Of a stretch of 64,000 nucleotides of DNA, positions 53,714 to 62,287 are shown one piece after another. A program made the position numbers and the translations under genes. Numbering within the stretch: the first letter of the stretch is position 1; the number at the start of each line of letters is the position of its first letter. The notes beneath the pieces are model-generated. The model was not told the origin of the DNA and did no database searches. It worked only from the letters and a program-made list of their open reading frames with translations. The stretch is from Deinococcus yavapaiensis KR-236 (GTDB lineage Bacteria; Deinococcota; Deinococci; Deinococcales; Deinococcaceae), in contig NZ_QJSX01000002.1 of assembly GCF_003217515.1 (NCBI RefSeq), positions 269,242 to 333,241 of the forward strand. Reading direction: 5' to 3'.

Positions 53714-54436
53714 ATGAGCGCCCCGGCCGACTCCGTCCGTTTCGCCGTGTACCTCGTGCCGCCCGCCGAGGACCCGTACTACCGACTTGGCAGCGCCGCG
53801 CTCGGCTACGACGTGAGAGCACGCCGCGACGTCGAACGACTTCCCGGCACGCGCGCCGAGTGGGTGTCAAAGGCGGGTCCGTTCGGCTTCCACGCGACGA
53901 TCGTCGAAGCCTTCGACTGCGCCCCTTCGAGCTTTCCGGACATCGAACGCGAAATCGAAGCGTGTCTCGCGTCCCTCTCGCCCTCGTCGGTCCTCGAACT
54001 CTCGAACGGACGTATCGAGACGTGGGACGGCGGCGAGGTGATCGTGCACCGCTTCGACCCGAACTCGGCGCTTCACGCCCTGCACGTCCTGCTGCTCGCG
54101 CGCCTGGGACGGTTCGTGACCGGCAGTTCCTTCGAGCGAGCGATGCGCTCGGGCGAGAAGTACCAAGAGCCGCACCAAAAGGCGCGCATCGCCTTGCTGC
54201 ACACACCGCGCGGTCTCGACACTTGGGAGCCGCACTTCACGCTCGCCGATCCGTACGGCGGAGGCGACGCCGAAGGGCTCGCGGCAGATTTCGACGAGCG
54301 CTTCGAGTTGTACTCGACGTTGAAGTTCGACACGGTGACGTTGCTTCGCCAGAACGGAACGCAGCCGTACGAGATCGTGCGTGATTTCCCGGTGCGTGAT
54401 TCCTCCGTGAACTCCGGCTCTCAGCAGACAAGTTGA
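53714..54436 (+). CDS. 2H phosphoesterase-superfamily protein (DUF1045-like)
   Basis: A 240-residue protein with the paired motifs of the 2H fold: FGFHAT with His60-X-Thr62 and EPHFTL with His174-X-Thr176. This superfamily includes RNA ligase-like and cyclic phosphodiesterases. DUF1045 members are often found with phosphonate genes, but none are here. The C-terminus ends in a Ser/Gln-rich tail. Substrate unknown. A separate promoter makes it a single-gene unit between thioesterase and Nudix genes. Confidence 0.75.
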   Translation: MSAPADSVRFAVYLVPPAEDPYYRLGSAALGYDVRARRDVERLPGTRAEWVSKAGPFGFHATIVEAFDCAPSSFPDIEREIEACLASLSPSSVLELSNGRIETWDGGEVIVHRFDPNSALHALHVLLLARLGRFVTGSSFERAMRSGEKYQEPHQKARIALLHTPRGLDTWEPHFTLADPYGGGDAEGLAADFDERFELYSTLKFDTVTLLRQNGTQPYEIVRDFPVRDSSVNSGSQQTS

Positions 54437-54444
54437 GAACTGCC

Positions 54445-54450
54445 TAGAAT
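54445..54450 (+). promoter_or_regulatory. -10 box for the Nudix gene
   Basis: TAGAAT, 8 nt before ATG 54459. Confidence 0.5.
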
Positions 54451-54458
54451 GAGTTCAC

Positions 54459-54932
54459 ATGAACCTCTCTCGCGTTTTGCCCATCAAGCGGGCCGCGCAC
54501 GTTTACCTCGTGCAGAACGACCATCTGCTGCTCGTGACCGAGCGCATGGACGATGGCAGCATCTTCTGGGGCCTGCCGGGCGGCAAGGCCTACGGCGGCG
54601 AATCCCTCGCGGACGCCGCCGTGCGGCAAGTGAAGGTCGAGACGGGTCTGGACGTGGAAGACCTCGATTTCGTCAGCCTGCTCGAAGGGGAGATCCTGTC
54701 GGGAAGCAAGCACCACACATACGCGACTTTCGGGCGCTTCACAGCGAAGTGCAGCGGTGACATCCACCCGACGGACCCCGAGGTGCTGGGCGCGCAATGG
54801 GTGCCGTTCGCGGACGTCTTGAACCTCGTGCGCTACGGTCCGCCGCCGGAAATCGAGGAGCGCCACCCGCTCATCTGGATTCCCACCCGCGACTTTTTGG
54901 CGGGCAATCCGCGCACGTACTACCCGATCTGA
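54459..54932 (+). CDS. Nudix hydrolase-like protein with degenerate box
   Basis: A 157-residue Nudix-fold protein. The box runs from Gly42 to Leu64: GX5E is kept (Gly42, Glu48) and Arg56 is present. The catalytic line reads RQVKVETG where REUXEEXG is expected, so the first Glu is Gln57 and the second is Val60; only Glu61 remains. Metal binding and pyrophosphohydrolase activity may be weak or changed. Deinococci carry many Nudix genes, some with altered boxes. It is followed 11 nt later by the oxidase gene. Confidence 0.82.
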   Translation: MNLSRVLPIKRAAHVYLVQNDHLLLVTERMDDGSIFWGLPGGKAYGGESLADAAVRQVKVETGLDVEDLDFVSLLEGEILSGSKHHTYATFGRFTAKCSGDIHPTDPEVLGAQWVPFADVLNLVRYGPPPEIEERHPLIWIPTRDFLAGNPRTYYPI

Positions 54933-54943
54933 GGCCAAAGTCG

Positions 54944-56197
54944 ATGAGCCTCGGTCGTTCTCGGCAAACGCGGCTGTACGTGCGCGGCCTCGGCGGTGAG
55001 AAGCCTCGCGTGCCCACGGACTTCGCGCGCTTGGAGCGAGCGGCGCACGAGAAGATGACGCCGCGCGGCTACGCGTACGTCGCGGGCGGCGCCGGCCTCG
55101 AAACGACCATGCGCGCCAACCGCGCCGCCTTCGAGCGCTACACCATCGTTCCGCGCGTCCTGAGAGGCTTGGACCGCCGCGATTCGTCCGTCACCCTCTT
55201 CGGACGCACGCTGCCGAGTCCGCTTCTGCTCGCTCCGATCGGCGTGTTGGAAGCGGCGCATTCCGAGGCGGACCTCGCCGTGGCGAAGGCGAGCGCCGCC
55301 ACGGGCGTTCCCTTCGTGTTCTCCTCGCAAGCCTCCTCCCCGATGGAGGCGTGCGCGAAGGTCATGAAGGACGCGCCGAGGTGGTTTCAGCTGTACTGGA
55401 GCACTGACGACGACGTGACCCGCTCGTTCGTGAAGCGGGCCGAGGCGTGCGGTTGCGAAGCGATCGTCTTGACGCTCGACACGACCTTGCTGGGATGGCG
55501 TCCACGCGACTTGAACCTCGGGAGCCTGCCGTTTCTGCGCGGACAAGGCATCGCCCAGTACCTCAGCGACCCCGTGTTTCGCGCTCGCCTCGATCGGGAG
55601 GACGCCTCGCCGAGCGAGTCGCCGCCGCGCTCCCCGGCGCTCGCGCTCGTCGCCCGCGACCTCGTAGTCAAAGGCCGTCAATTCGACCTCGACTTGAAGA
55701 AAATGCGCGCCGCCGTGGCCCGTTTCGTCGGAACATACTCGCGTCCTGATTTGAGCTGGGACGACGTGAGCCGCCTGCGCGAGATGACGCGCCTTCCGAT
55801 CCTCCTCAAAGGCGTTCTTCATGGCGACGACGCGCGCGAAGCGGTTGGGCGAGGCGTGAACGGCCTCATCGTCTCGAACCACGGCGGACGACAAATCGAC
55901 GGCGAGGTCGCCGCGCTCGACGCCTTGCCCGACGTCGTCGAGGCCGCCGGGGCCGCGCCCGTCTTGTTCGATTCGGGCGTGCGGTCGGGCGCCGACGTCT
56001 TCAAGGCGCTCGCGCTCGGCGCGCGGGCCGTCCTGCTCGGCCGACCGTACGTCTACGGCCTTGCCCTCGCCGGAGCCGACGGAGTGCGCGACGTCATCGA
56101 GAACGTGCTCGCCGAGCTCGACTTGACGATGGGCCTCGCGGGCTGCGGCTCGCTCGCCGACGTGAACCGCGCGATGGTGAGAAGCTCGTCTTCCTGA
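54944..56197 (+). CDS. FMN-dependent alpha-hydroxy-acid oxidase/dehydrogenase
   Basis: A 417-residue TIM-barrel flavoprotein. SNHGGRQIDGEVAALDALP holds the catalytic His and Arg; RGYAYVAGGAGLETTMRAN is the N-terminal FMN region; LDTTLLGWRPRDLNLG and DSGVRSGADVFKALALGARAVLLGRPY complete the family pattern. The extended length and LGWRPRDL form resemble lactate 2-monooxygenase and relatives. It oxidises L-lactate or a similar 2-hydroxy acid. ATG 54944 is 11 nt after the Nudix stop. The lactate dehydrogenase gene lies convergently 107 bp away. Confidence 0.88.
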   Translation: MSLGRSRQTRLYVRGLGGEKPRVPTDFARLERAAHEKMTPRGYAYVAGGAGLETTMRANRAAFERYTIVPRVLRGLDRRDSSVTLFGRTLPSPLLLAPIGVLEAAHSEADLAVAKASAATGVPFVFSSQASSPMEACAKVMKDAPRWFQLYWSTDDDVTRSFVKRAEACGCEAIVLTLDTTLLGWRPRDLNLGSLPFLRGQGIAQYLSDPVFRARLDREDASPSESPPRSPALALVARDLVVKGRQFDLDLKKMRAAVARFVGTYSRPDLSWDDVSRLREMTRLPILLKGVLHGDDAREAVGRGVNGLIVSNHGGRQIDGEVAALDALPDVVEAAGAAPVLFDSGVRSGADVFKALALGARAVLLGRPYVYGLALAGADGVRDVIENVLAELDLTMGLAGCGSLADVNRAMVRSSSS

Positions 56198-56304
56198 GTT
56201 TGGAAGGCCGCGCGATTTCGTGAGGAACTCGGGGGGAGGGTGTTGACCGAGCGTCACTCTCGCGAAGCGAACTCTTCTCTGCGGAAAGGGGAGAGGAGGG
56301 GCCT

Positions 56305-57213
56305 TCAGAGTTGCGCGACGGCTTCTCTCAGGACGTTCGCGCTGTGCTCCAGCGCCTGCTCTTCTTCCCCGGACAGGAGTGGTTCGAGCGTCTCCAGAAC
56401 GCCGTCGCCGCCCACGATTCTCGGAAGGGAGAGGCTCACGCCGTACTTCGTCGGGCCGCTCACGGTGAGGACGGCGCGGCGGTCGCGCACGACGGCCTCG
56501 GCGATGCGCGCGAGGGCCGCGCCGACGCCGTAATACGTCGCTTGCTTGCCGGAGATGATCTCAGCGGCGGCGCGACGCACGCCGTGGTCGATCTCGGCTT
56601 TCACGTCGTCGTTCCACGGCGTGCCGCGCCGAGCGAAGAAATCCGGCACGGTGATGCCCGCGATGGAGGCGCTCGACCACGCGAGGACTTCCGAGTCGCC
56701 GTGCTCTCCGAGGACGTACGCGTGGACGTTTTGCGGATCGACGTCGGCGCGCTCGGCGACGAGCGCGCGGAAGCGGGCGGAGTCGAGGACGGTGCCCGAC
56801 CCGATGACGCGCTGGGCGTTCCCCGCGATTTGCACGGTGAGGTCCGTCATGACGTCCACGGGATTCGTGGCGACGAGCAGCACGGCGTCGGGCGCGAACT
56901 TCAAGACGCTCGGCACGACGTCCTCGAAGATCTTCTTATTGCGCCCCAGAAGTTGCAGCCGCGTTTCGCCCGGTTGCTGGTTGACGCCCGCCGCTAGAAC
57001 GACGAGGCGCGCGTCCGCGAGCGCTTCGTAGCCGCCGCTGGAGACGCGCACGGCGTGGCTGACGGGCGAGGCGTGCGCGATGTCCGCCGCCTCGGCGCGC
57101 GCGCGCGCCTCGTTCTTGTCCACGAAGACGAGTTCGGTGCAACTGCCGCGCAGCACCATGGCGTACCCGGCGGTCGCACCGACGAATCCTGTTCCCACGA
57201 TTCCGACTTTCAT
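56305..57213 (-). CDS. ldh: L-lactate dehydrogenase
   Basis: A 302-residue NAD-dependent dehydrogenase. GIVGTGFVGATAGYAM (about 4-19) binds NAD. Gln88 region GVNQQPGETRLQLL, LVATNPVDVMT and GEHGDSEVLAWS (catalytic His) are LDH-type, the Gln favouring lactate over malate (which has Arg). It reduces pyruvate to L-lactate. TATGCT lies 6 nt before the ATG, within an 11-bp inverted repeat that spans the start codon. Convergent with the hydroxyacid oxidase gene. Confidence 0.93.
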   Translation of the reverse strand: MKVGIVGTGFVGATAGYAMVLRGSCTELVFVDKNEARARAEAADIAHASPVSHAVRVSSGGYEALADARLVVLAAGVNQQPGETRLQLLGRNKKIFEDVVPSVLKFAPDAVLLVATNPVDVMTDLTVQIAGNAQRVIGSGTVLDSARFRALVAERADVDPQNVHAYVLGEHGDSEVLAWSSASIAGITVPDFFARRGTPWNDDVKAEIDHGVRRAAAEIISGKQATYYGVGAALARIAEAVVRDRRAVLTVSGPTKYGVSLSLPRIVGGDGVLETLEPLLSGEEEQALEHSANVLREAVAQL

Positions 57214-57236
57214 ATCAGCAGCATAAAAGTCGGAAT
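57200..57236. promoter_or_regulatory. inverted repeat across the ldh start and -10
   Basis: Arms ATTCCGACTTT and AAAGTCGGAAT, exact over 11 bp, 15 bp apart, with the -10 (57220-57225) and start codon between them. A redox- or product-sensing regulator could bind here; it does not resemble the Rex consensus. Confidence 0.5.
57220..57225 (-). promoter_or_regulatory. leaderless-type -10 box for ldh
   Basis: Minus-strand TATGCT, 6 nt before ATG 57213. Confidence 0.5.
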
Positions 57237-57269
57237 TACACGCTCGTTACGAGTCGCGCCAAGGCACGC

Positions 57270-58037
57270 TCAGTCGAAGATGTCCTTCATCGCGCGGCCC
57301 AAGCCGCCGCCTTGCCCTTGCTCGCCACCGCCGCCGAGGCCCTGCTCGAACTCCTCGTACGGTTGCACGACGACGAATCCGTCGCCTTGAAAGACCATCT
57401 GGTACGTTTCACCGCCGCCACGCCCGAAGATGGAGCGGAGGCTGGAGTCCACGCGCAGCTGAGGTTGCAGGTTTCCGCTCCACGCGACCGTCGCGTTCGG
57501 GTCGGTGAACACGGGCTCGTTGTGCGTCACCCTCAGCGTGAGGGGCTTGCCGTGACTGAGGATGGCCACCATGCCGTTGCCCGAGAGGCGCACGCTGAAC
57601 AAGCCGCCCGACATCATGCTCGCCACGCGCCGCAAGAACGTGACGTCGTAGCGAACGGTGTCCTCGAAGGCCAGCAAGTCGTTGCCGTTCACGTTGATGG
57701 TGTCGCCCTGCAGCCGCAGAATCGTGATTTCCTTGCCTTGATCGGCGAGGTAGCACACGCCTTGCCCTTCGATTTTCGCGAGCGGTGACATCTCCTGCGA
57801 CACGGCCCGCATGAGGGCCTTCATGAGGCCGCCTTCCATCATGCCTTCGCGCCGGAAGCTGAGGTTGCCTTTGTACGCCACCATCGCGCCGAGCTTGCTC
57901 CAAATGCGACCGCGTACCTTCACTTCCAGCATCTTCGAGCTTTCGAGCTCGAACACGTCGCCCGGACGGTCGCGTTCGGCGGTCTCGTTGAGGAACTGCT
58001 GCAAACTTTGGCTGGCGTCTCCGCTGTCGTACGTCAT
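57270..58037 (-). CDS. AIM24 family protein
   Basis: A 255-residue protein of the AIM24/TIGR00266 family, a beta-rich fold. MLEVKVRGRIWSKLGAMVAYKGNLSFRRE, QGKEITILRLQGDTINVNGNDLLAFEDTV and GGGETYQMVFQGDGFVVVQPYEEF are the conserved blocks. A Gly/Gln-rich tail ends in GRAMKDIFD. Function unknown in bacteria; the yeast namesake acts in mitochondrial inner-membrane organisation. ATG 58037 has AAGGAGG 6 nt upstream, so this is a leadered gene. Confidence 0.85.
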   Translation of the reverse strand: MTYDSGDASQSLQQFLNETAERDRPGDVFELESSKMLEVKVRGRIWSKLGAMVAYKGNLSFRREGMMEGGLMKALMRAVSQEMSPLAKIEGQGVCYLADQGKEITILRLQGDTINVNGNDLLAFEDTVRYDVTFLRRVASMMSGGLFSVRLSGNGMVAILSHGKPLTLRVTHNEPVFTDPNATVAWSGNLQPQLRVDSSLRSIFGRGGGETYQMVFQGDGFVVVQPYEEFEQGLGGGGEQGQGGGLGRAMKDIFD

Positions 58038-58161
58038 TTCATGCCTCCTTGAACTTCACTTGTAACGTACGACGCGAAGCTCAAGAAAGTTGCAAGTCTT
58101 CTCCCGACCTCTCTCGCCGCGCTCGAATCATGAATCCGCGCTTCGTGTGCACCATGACGAC

Positions 58162-58530
58162 ATGAGCGGACCTATCAAACCCATGGCCCACGGTGTGCTC
58201 GACTACGGCTCCGTCGCCCTCATGCTCGCCGCGCCCGCCCTGCTGAAATTGCCGCCCGCCGCCAAGACCATCTCGTGGGCGTTCGCGGGCACGTACCTCG
58301 CCGTGTCGGCCCTCACCGACATGCCGCTGGGACTCAGCAAAAAAATTCCTTTCCCGATGCACGGCAGAATCGAACTCCTGAGCGCGCCCGCCCTCCTCGC
58401 GTTGCCGTACCTGACGGGCGCGACTGCCGACCCGAAGGCCAGAAACTACTTCCTGATGCTGTTCGGAACGGTTCTCGCCGCGTACAACCTCACGGACTGG
58501 CAGGACAAGACGGAAACGACGCTGTCCTGA
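58162..58530 (+). CDS. small four-helix membrane protein
   Basis: A 122-residue protein with four hydrophobic segments (about 13-30, 36-55, 68-84, 95-112) and conserved-looking MAHGVLDYGSVALML and NLTDWQDK ends. SPW-repeat-like proteins look similar, with an HG-[VI]-DY opening. No function is assigned. ATG 58162 is chosen for the MSGPIKPMAHG beginning; a longer in-frame start lacks support. It lies opposite the AIM24 gene with 124 bp between, and is convergent with the aminotransferase gene. Confidence 0.65.
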   Translation: MSGPIKPMAHGVLDYGSVALMLAAPALLKLPPAAKTISWAFAGTYLAVSALTDMPLGLSKKIPFPMHGRIELLSAPALLALPYLTGATADPKARNYFLMLFGTVLAAYNLTDWQDKTETTLS

Positions 58531-58536
58531 AGATGC

Positions 58537-58565
58537 AAAAACCGCCTCTCCCTTGGGAGAGGCGG
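58537..58565 (-). terminator. terminator of the aminotransferase gene
   Basis: 11-bp stem CCGCCTCTCCC/GGGAGAGGCGG with almost no loop, followed on the minus strand by TTTTT. It also lies just past the stop of the convergent membrane protein. Confidence 0.8.
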
Positions 58566-58579
58566 CGGCGAGCGACGCG

Positions 58580-59749
58580 TCAAACGCCGACGCCCATCAA
58601 CTTTCCGATTCTCGACAAGGCATCCTCTATGTTCTCGAGGCTCGTGGCGTACGAGAGGCGTACCCGTCCCGGCGCGCGAAAGTCCGTGCCGGGCACGACC
58701 GCGACGCGCGCCTCGTCGAGCAGCAGCCGCGCCGCCTCGAGTTCGTCGGAGGCGAGGCGCGACGTGTCGGCCATGACGTAGAACGCGCCTTGCGGCAAAG
58801 GCGTGGCAAGACCGAGGCCGTTCAGACCCACCACGATTCGGTCGCGGCGTTCTCGGAACTTGCCGCGCGCCTCCTCGATGAAGGCCCGACTGTCGCGGAT
58901 GGCTTCCAACGCCGCGTATTGCGAGATGGTCGACGGGTTGCTGGTGCTTTGCCCTTGGATGGCGTTCATCGCCTTGACGAGGTTCGAAGGGCCGCCCGCG
59001 AACCCGATGCGCCAGCCCGTCATGGCGTACGCCTTGGACGCGCCGTTGACGGTGAGGGTGTGTTCGGGAGCGAAACGCGCGATGGACACGTGCGCCGCGT
59101 CGTACACGATGTGCTCGTACATCTCGTCCGTGACGATCACCAGACCGTGCCGCACCGCGAGGTCCGCGACGGCCCGCAAAATCGCTTCCGGGTACACAGC
59201 GCCCGTCGGGTTGGAAGGCGAGTTCAGGACGATCGCTTTCGTGCGCGGCGTGATGGCCGCGCCAATCGCCTCGGGATCGACGTCGTAGCCGTCTTCGGGG
59301 CGCGTGTCGACCGCCACGGGCACGCCGCCCGCAAACGAGACCATCTCGGGGTAACTCACCCAGTACGGCGCGGGAATGATGACCTCGTCGCCCGGATCGA
59401 GCAACGCGAGGAACGCGTTGAAGAGAGCTTGCTTGCCGCCGGTGCTGACGATGACTTGATCGGGCGTGTACGACAAGTCGTTTTCCCGTCGGAACTTCTC
59501 GGCGATCACTTCACGCAATTCCGGAATGCCTTGCACTTGCGTGTACTTCGTCTTGCCTTCCCGAATCGCTCGGTGCGCGGCTTCCTTGACGTGCGGCGGC
59601 GTGTCGAAGTCGGGCTCGCCCGCCGCCATCGAAATGACGTGCACGCCCGCGCGTTGAAGCTCGAGGGCCTTGGCGGCGACCCCGACGGTCGACGACGGCT
59701 TGAGACTCTGGACTTTTGAAGACAGTCGAACGTTGAACACGAAAGGCAC
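58580..59749 (-). CDS. class I pyridoxal-phosphate aminotransferase (AspC type)
   Basis: A 389-residue aminotransferase. GEPDFDTPPHVKEA, KYTQVQGIPELRE, PAPYWVSYPEM, NSPSNPTGAVY and NGASKAYAMTGWRIGFAGGP with the PLP lysine are typical of the AspAT Ib subgroup of Thermus and Deinococcus. It likely moves the amino group of aspartate to 2-oxoglutarate. The GTG at 59749 has CAGGGG upstream, which is also one arm of an inverted repeat with the end of ndk. TAGACT (59768-59773) is the probable -10. Confidence 0.88.
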   Translation of the reverse strand: MPFVFNVRLSSKVQSLKPSSTVGVAAKALELQRAGVHVISMAAGEPDFDTPPHVKEAAHRAIREGKTKYTQVQGIPELREVIAEKFRRENDLSYTPDQVIVSTGGKQALFNAFLALLDPGDEVIIPAPYWVSYPEMVSFAGGVPVAVDTRPEDGYDVDPEAIGAAITPRTKAIVLNSPSNPTGAVYPEAILRAVADLAVRHGLVIVTDEMYEHIVYDAAHVSIARFAPEHTLTVNGASKAYAMTGWRIGFAGGPSNLVKAMNAIQGQSTSNPSTISQYAALEAIRDSRAFIEEARGKFRERRDRIVVGLNGLGLATPLPQGAFYVMADTSRLASDELEAARLLLDEARVAVVPGTDFRAPGRVRLSYATSLENIEDALSRIGKLMGVGV

Positions 59750-59804
59750 CCCCTGAAAGCTCGGCTCAGTCTAACGACGCGAAGACGGGCGTTCAGGGGG
59801 TGCC
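59745..59804. promoter_or_regulatory. 13-bp inverted repeat between ndk and the aminotransferase gene
   Basis: GGCACCCCCTGAA (59745-59757) and TTCAGGGGGTGCC (59792-59804) are exact complements. The first covers the Shine-Dalgarno and GTG; the second lies upstream of the -10. A read-through transcript would hide the start; a transcript from TAGACT would not. Confidence 0.6.
59768..59773 (-). promoter_or_regulatory. -10 box for the aminotransferase gene
   Basis: Minus-strand TAGACT, 18 nt before GTG 59749. Confidence 0.45.
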
Positions 59805-59815
59805 ATACACAAGCG

Positions 59816-60232
59816 TTACTGCAGCAGTTCTTCCGAGCCGAAGAACAAGCCGAGTTCGCGCTCGGCGTCTTGTTCGTTGGCGCTGCCGTGAATGATGTTC
59901 TCGCCGATTGTGGTGGCGTAATCGGCGCGGAAGGTCCCGGGGGCGGCGTTGGCGGGATTCGTGGCGCCCATCATCTGTCGCAGGCCCGCCACGACGCCTT
60001 CGCCTTCCAAGGCGATCGCGACGACGGGACCGGACGTGACGAAGGACACGAGCTCGCCGAAGAAGGGGCGCTCTTTGTGCTCGGCGTAGTGTTGCTGCGC
60101 GAGTTCTTGCGAAATCACGAGTTGCTTGAGGCCCACGACGCGGTAGCCCTTCTTGATGAGGCGGACGAGGATTTCACCGGTAAGCCCGCGGCGCACGCCG
60201 TCGGGTTTGATCATGGCAAAGGTGCGTTCCAT
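59816..60232 (-). CDS. ndk: nucleoside diphosphate kinase
   Basis: A 138-residue enzyme that balances NTP pools with a phospho-His. MERTFAMIKPDGVRRGLTGEIL begins the protein and NIIHGSANEQDAERELGLFF holds the catalytic His near 115. The length is typical of bacterial Ndk. ATG 60232 is used; the open frame continues far upstream but without Ndk-like sequence. TAGGCT lies 10 nt upstream. Divergent from the ABC permease. Confidence 0.96.
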   Translation of the reverse strand: MERTFAMIKPDGVRRGLTGEILVRLIKKGYRVVGLKQLVISQELAQQHYAEHKERPFFGELVSFVTSGPVVAIALEGEGVVAGLRQMMGATNPANAAPGTFRADYATTIGENIIHGSANEQDAERELGLFFGSEELLQ

Positions 60233-60242
60233 ACCGCCGATC

Positions 60243-60248
60243 AGCCTA
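60243..60248 (-). promoter_or_regulatory. -10 box for ndk
   Basis: Minus-strand TAGGCT, 10 nt before ATG 60232. Confidence 0.4.
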
Positions 60249-60307
60249 CACGATGCACGACGCCTACGCGATGGGCTCCGACCTGTCGACGCGTTGTCTA
60301 AACTGCG

Positions 60308-60313
60308 TACAAT
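60308..60313 (+). promoter_or_regulatory. leaderless-type -10 box for the first ABC permease
   Basis: TACAAT, 6 nt before GTG 60320. TGTCGA 18 bp upstream is the best -35. Confidence 0.5.
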
Positions 60314-60319
60314 ACTCGG

Positions 60320-62287
60320 GTGACGAGCTTCTCTGAACGCCCTTCGCGTTTCGCCGCGTACCTCACGCTCACGCTCGCCGTCTTGGCAGCGGTGGCGATG
60401 TTCGCGGCGCCTTACGCGACGTACGGGCGCAATTTCAACGGTTCGGGAACGCTGCTGCTGTTTCCGGGTCGAGCCTTGGACATCGCGGGTCTCGGCACGC
60501 AGAATCTCCCCTCGGTCGGCGGCGCCGTCGCCCTCGGGTGGGGCGTGCTGGCGGCCCTCGTTCTGACGATCGTCGCGGCCCTCACGCGCGCCCGCTGGAT
60601 GTGGATCGCCGGCTTGCTGACCTTGCTTTTCGCGATCGGCTCGGCGTGGCTGTTCGAAGCGTCGCTTTCGACGGCGATCAACACCCTTCTCGCGCAAGGC
60701 TTTCCGAGGCAACGCATTCAGTACGTGTCGGGCGGCATGAACGTCGGGTGGTTCTTGCCGCTCGCGGCGGGCGCGACGGGCTTGCTGGCCGGCGTCAGCG
60801 CCTTTCCGACGTGGTACCACCGCCTCAACCGCCTGCGTGGAGTGCTCGTGCCGTTCGTGGCCCTCGCCTTGGCGATCCTCGTGGGCGCGCTCGTCGTGCT
60901 GATCATCCAGCCCGTGCCGACCCTTTCGCCGCTCACGTCGGCGGTCAACTGGTACGGCAAGTTCGACCTCGTGTGGTTCGTGTACACGACGCTCTTCGCG
61001 CCCCTCACGAACATCGGCGGCCTCTTTCAAGTGCTGACCCTGGCGACGCCCCTGATCTTCGCGGGCCTTTCGGTCGCGTTCGCGTTTCGCGCGGGCCTCT
61101 TCAACATCGGCGGCTCGGGGCAAATCCTGATGGGCGCCATCTTCGCGACGGCCGTGGGGGTGTACCTGCCCTTCCCGGCTTGGTTGCTGCTGCCCGTCGC
61201 CGTCATCGCGGCGGCGATCGGCGGGGCGTTGTGGGGCGCGATTCCCGGCTTCCTCAAGGCGCGCTTCGGAGTGAGCGAAGTCATCAACACGATCATGCTC
61301 AACTACATCGCCTCGGCGATTTTCATCTTCTTGATCGGGCAGAACTCCTTTCCGTTCTTCGGGCGCACGTACAACCTGCCCTTCCGTGCCGAAGGCTTCG
61401 AAGCCCGCTCACAGGAACTGCAAGTCGGGGCGCGTCTGCCGCAGATTCCCGAGTTGCTCGGCTTCAAGATCAACGAGCCCGCCTTCCTGCCGTTGTCGCC
61501 GCTCGTGGCGCTCGTGGTGTTCGCGTTGATGTACTTTCTCGTGTTGGCGCGCCGCAAGCAGCGTTTCGCGCTTTCGCTCCTCGCGAGCCTCGCGGCGCTC
61601 GTCGTGCTGTGGCCGTTCGTGGGCGCCCGCTTCGTGGCGACGGGTGACATCGCGGGCAGTAACCTCAACATCTCCTTCTTCATCGCCCTCGCGAGCGCCG
61701 TGTTCTTCTCGGTGTACATGTGGCGCACGTCGGGAGGCTACGCGCTTCGCGCCGTGGGCTTCGCGCCGAAAGCGGCCGAGTACGGCGGCATCAACGTCGC
61801 GCGTTCGACGCTGCTCGCCATGACGATCGCGGGCGCCTTCGCGGGCTTGTGCGGCACGCACTACGTGCTCGGCGGCGCGCTCGACGAGTACCGTCTGCGC
61901 CAGAACATCCCGGCGAACGTCGGCTTCGACGGCATCACCGTCGCGCTCGTCGGTCAAAGCACTCCGGCGGGCGTCGTCGCCGCGTCCGTGCTGTTCGGAA
62001 CGTTCGACACGGGCGGCTTGACGGTATCGCAGCGTCTGCAAAACATCGACCGCAACATCGTCACGGTCCTCAAGGCCCTCATCGTGCTGTTCATCGCCGC
62101 GGGCGGCTTCTTGTCGCGCCGCATCACGAATCCGCCGCCCGCCCTCGCCACGCCGAACGTGACGTTGTCGAGCGCCGAGAACCGCGAGGTGTCGGGCGCC
62201 AAACCCGTGAACACGAGTGGCAATTTCGGCGAGGGGCCGGGCGCCAGACCCGCCGCGAATCCCGAGAACGACGGGAGGGACGCGTAA
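60320..62287 (+). CDS. BPD_transp_2-type ABC permease, nucleoside/sugar class, N-terminally extended
   Basis: A 655-residue membrane protein. Residues 1-180 hold four or five extra hydrophobic helices (for example FAAYLTLTLAVLAAVAMFAAPYATYG) absent from usual YufP/RbsC-type permeases. The permease core then shows FAGLSVAFAFRAGLFNIGGSGQILMGAIFA, GFLKARFGVSEVINTIMLNYIA and GFDGITVALVGQSTPAGVVAASVLFGTFDTGG, diagnostic of nucleoside/BMP-type importers. A polar tail of about 50 residues ends it. The start is GTG 60320. No ATPase or binding protein is nearby. Confidence 0.88.
   Translation: MTSFSERPSRFAAYLTLTLAVLAAVAMFAAPYATYGRNFNGSGTLLLFPGRALDIAGLGTQNLPSVGGAVALGWGVLAALVLTIVAALTRARWMWIAGLLTLLFAIGSAWLFEASLSTAINTLLAQGFPRQRIQYVSGGMNVGWFLPLAAGATGLLAGVSAFPTWYHRLNRLRGVLVPFVALALAILVGALVVLIIQPVPTLSPLTSAVNWYGKFDLVWFVYTTLFAPLTNIGGLFQVLTLATPLIFAGLSVAFAFRAGLFNIGGSGQILMGAIFATAVGVYLPFPAWLLLPVAVIAAAIGGALWGAIPGFLKARFGVSEVINTIMLNYIASAIFIFLIGQNSFPFFGRTYNLPFRAEGFEARSQELQVGARLPQIPELLGFKINEPAFLPLSPLVALVVFALMYFLVLARRKQRFALSLLASLAALVVLWPFVGARFVATGDIAGSNLNISFFIALASAVFFSVYMWRTSGGYALRAVGFAPKAAEYGGINVARSTLLAMTIAGAFAGLCGTHYVLGGALDEYRLRQNIPANVGFDGITVALVGQSTPAGVVAASVLFGTFDTGGLTVSQRLQNIDRNIVTVLKALIVLFIAAGGFLSRRITNPPPALATPNVTLSSAENREVSGAKPVNTSGNFGEGPGARPAANPENDGRDA

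Noticed and set aside
59816..61123. Long upstream extension of ndk
   Set aside because: The first 297 or so residues are Arg/Glu/Gln-rich antisense sequence of the ABC permease; Ndk proper begins at MERTFAMIKPDG.
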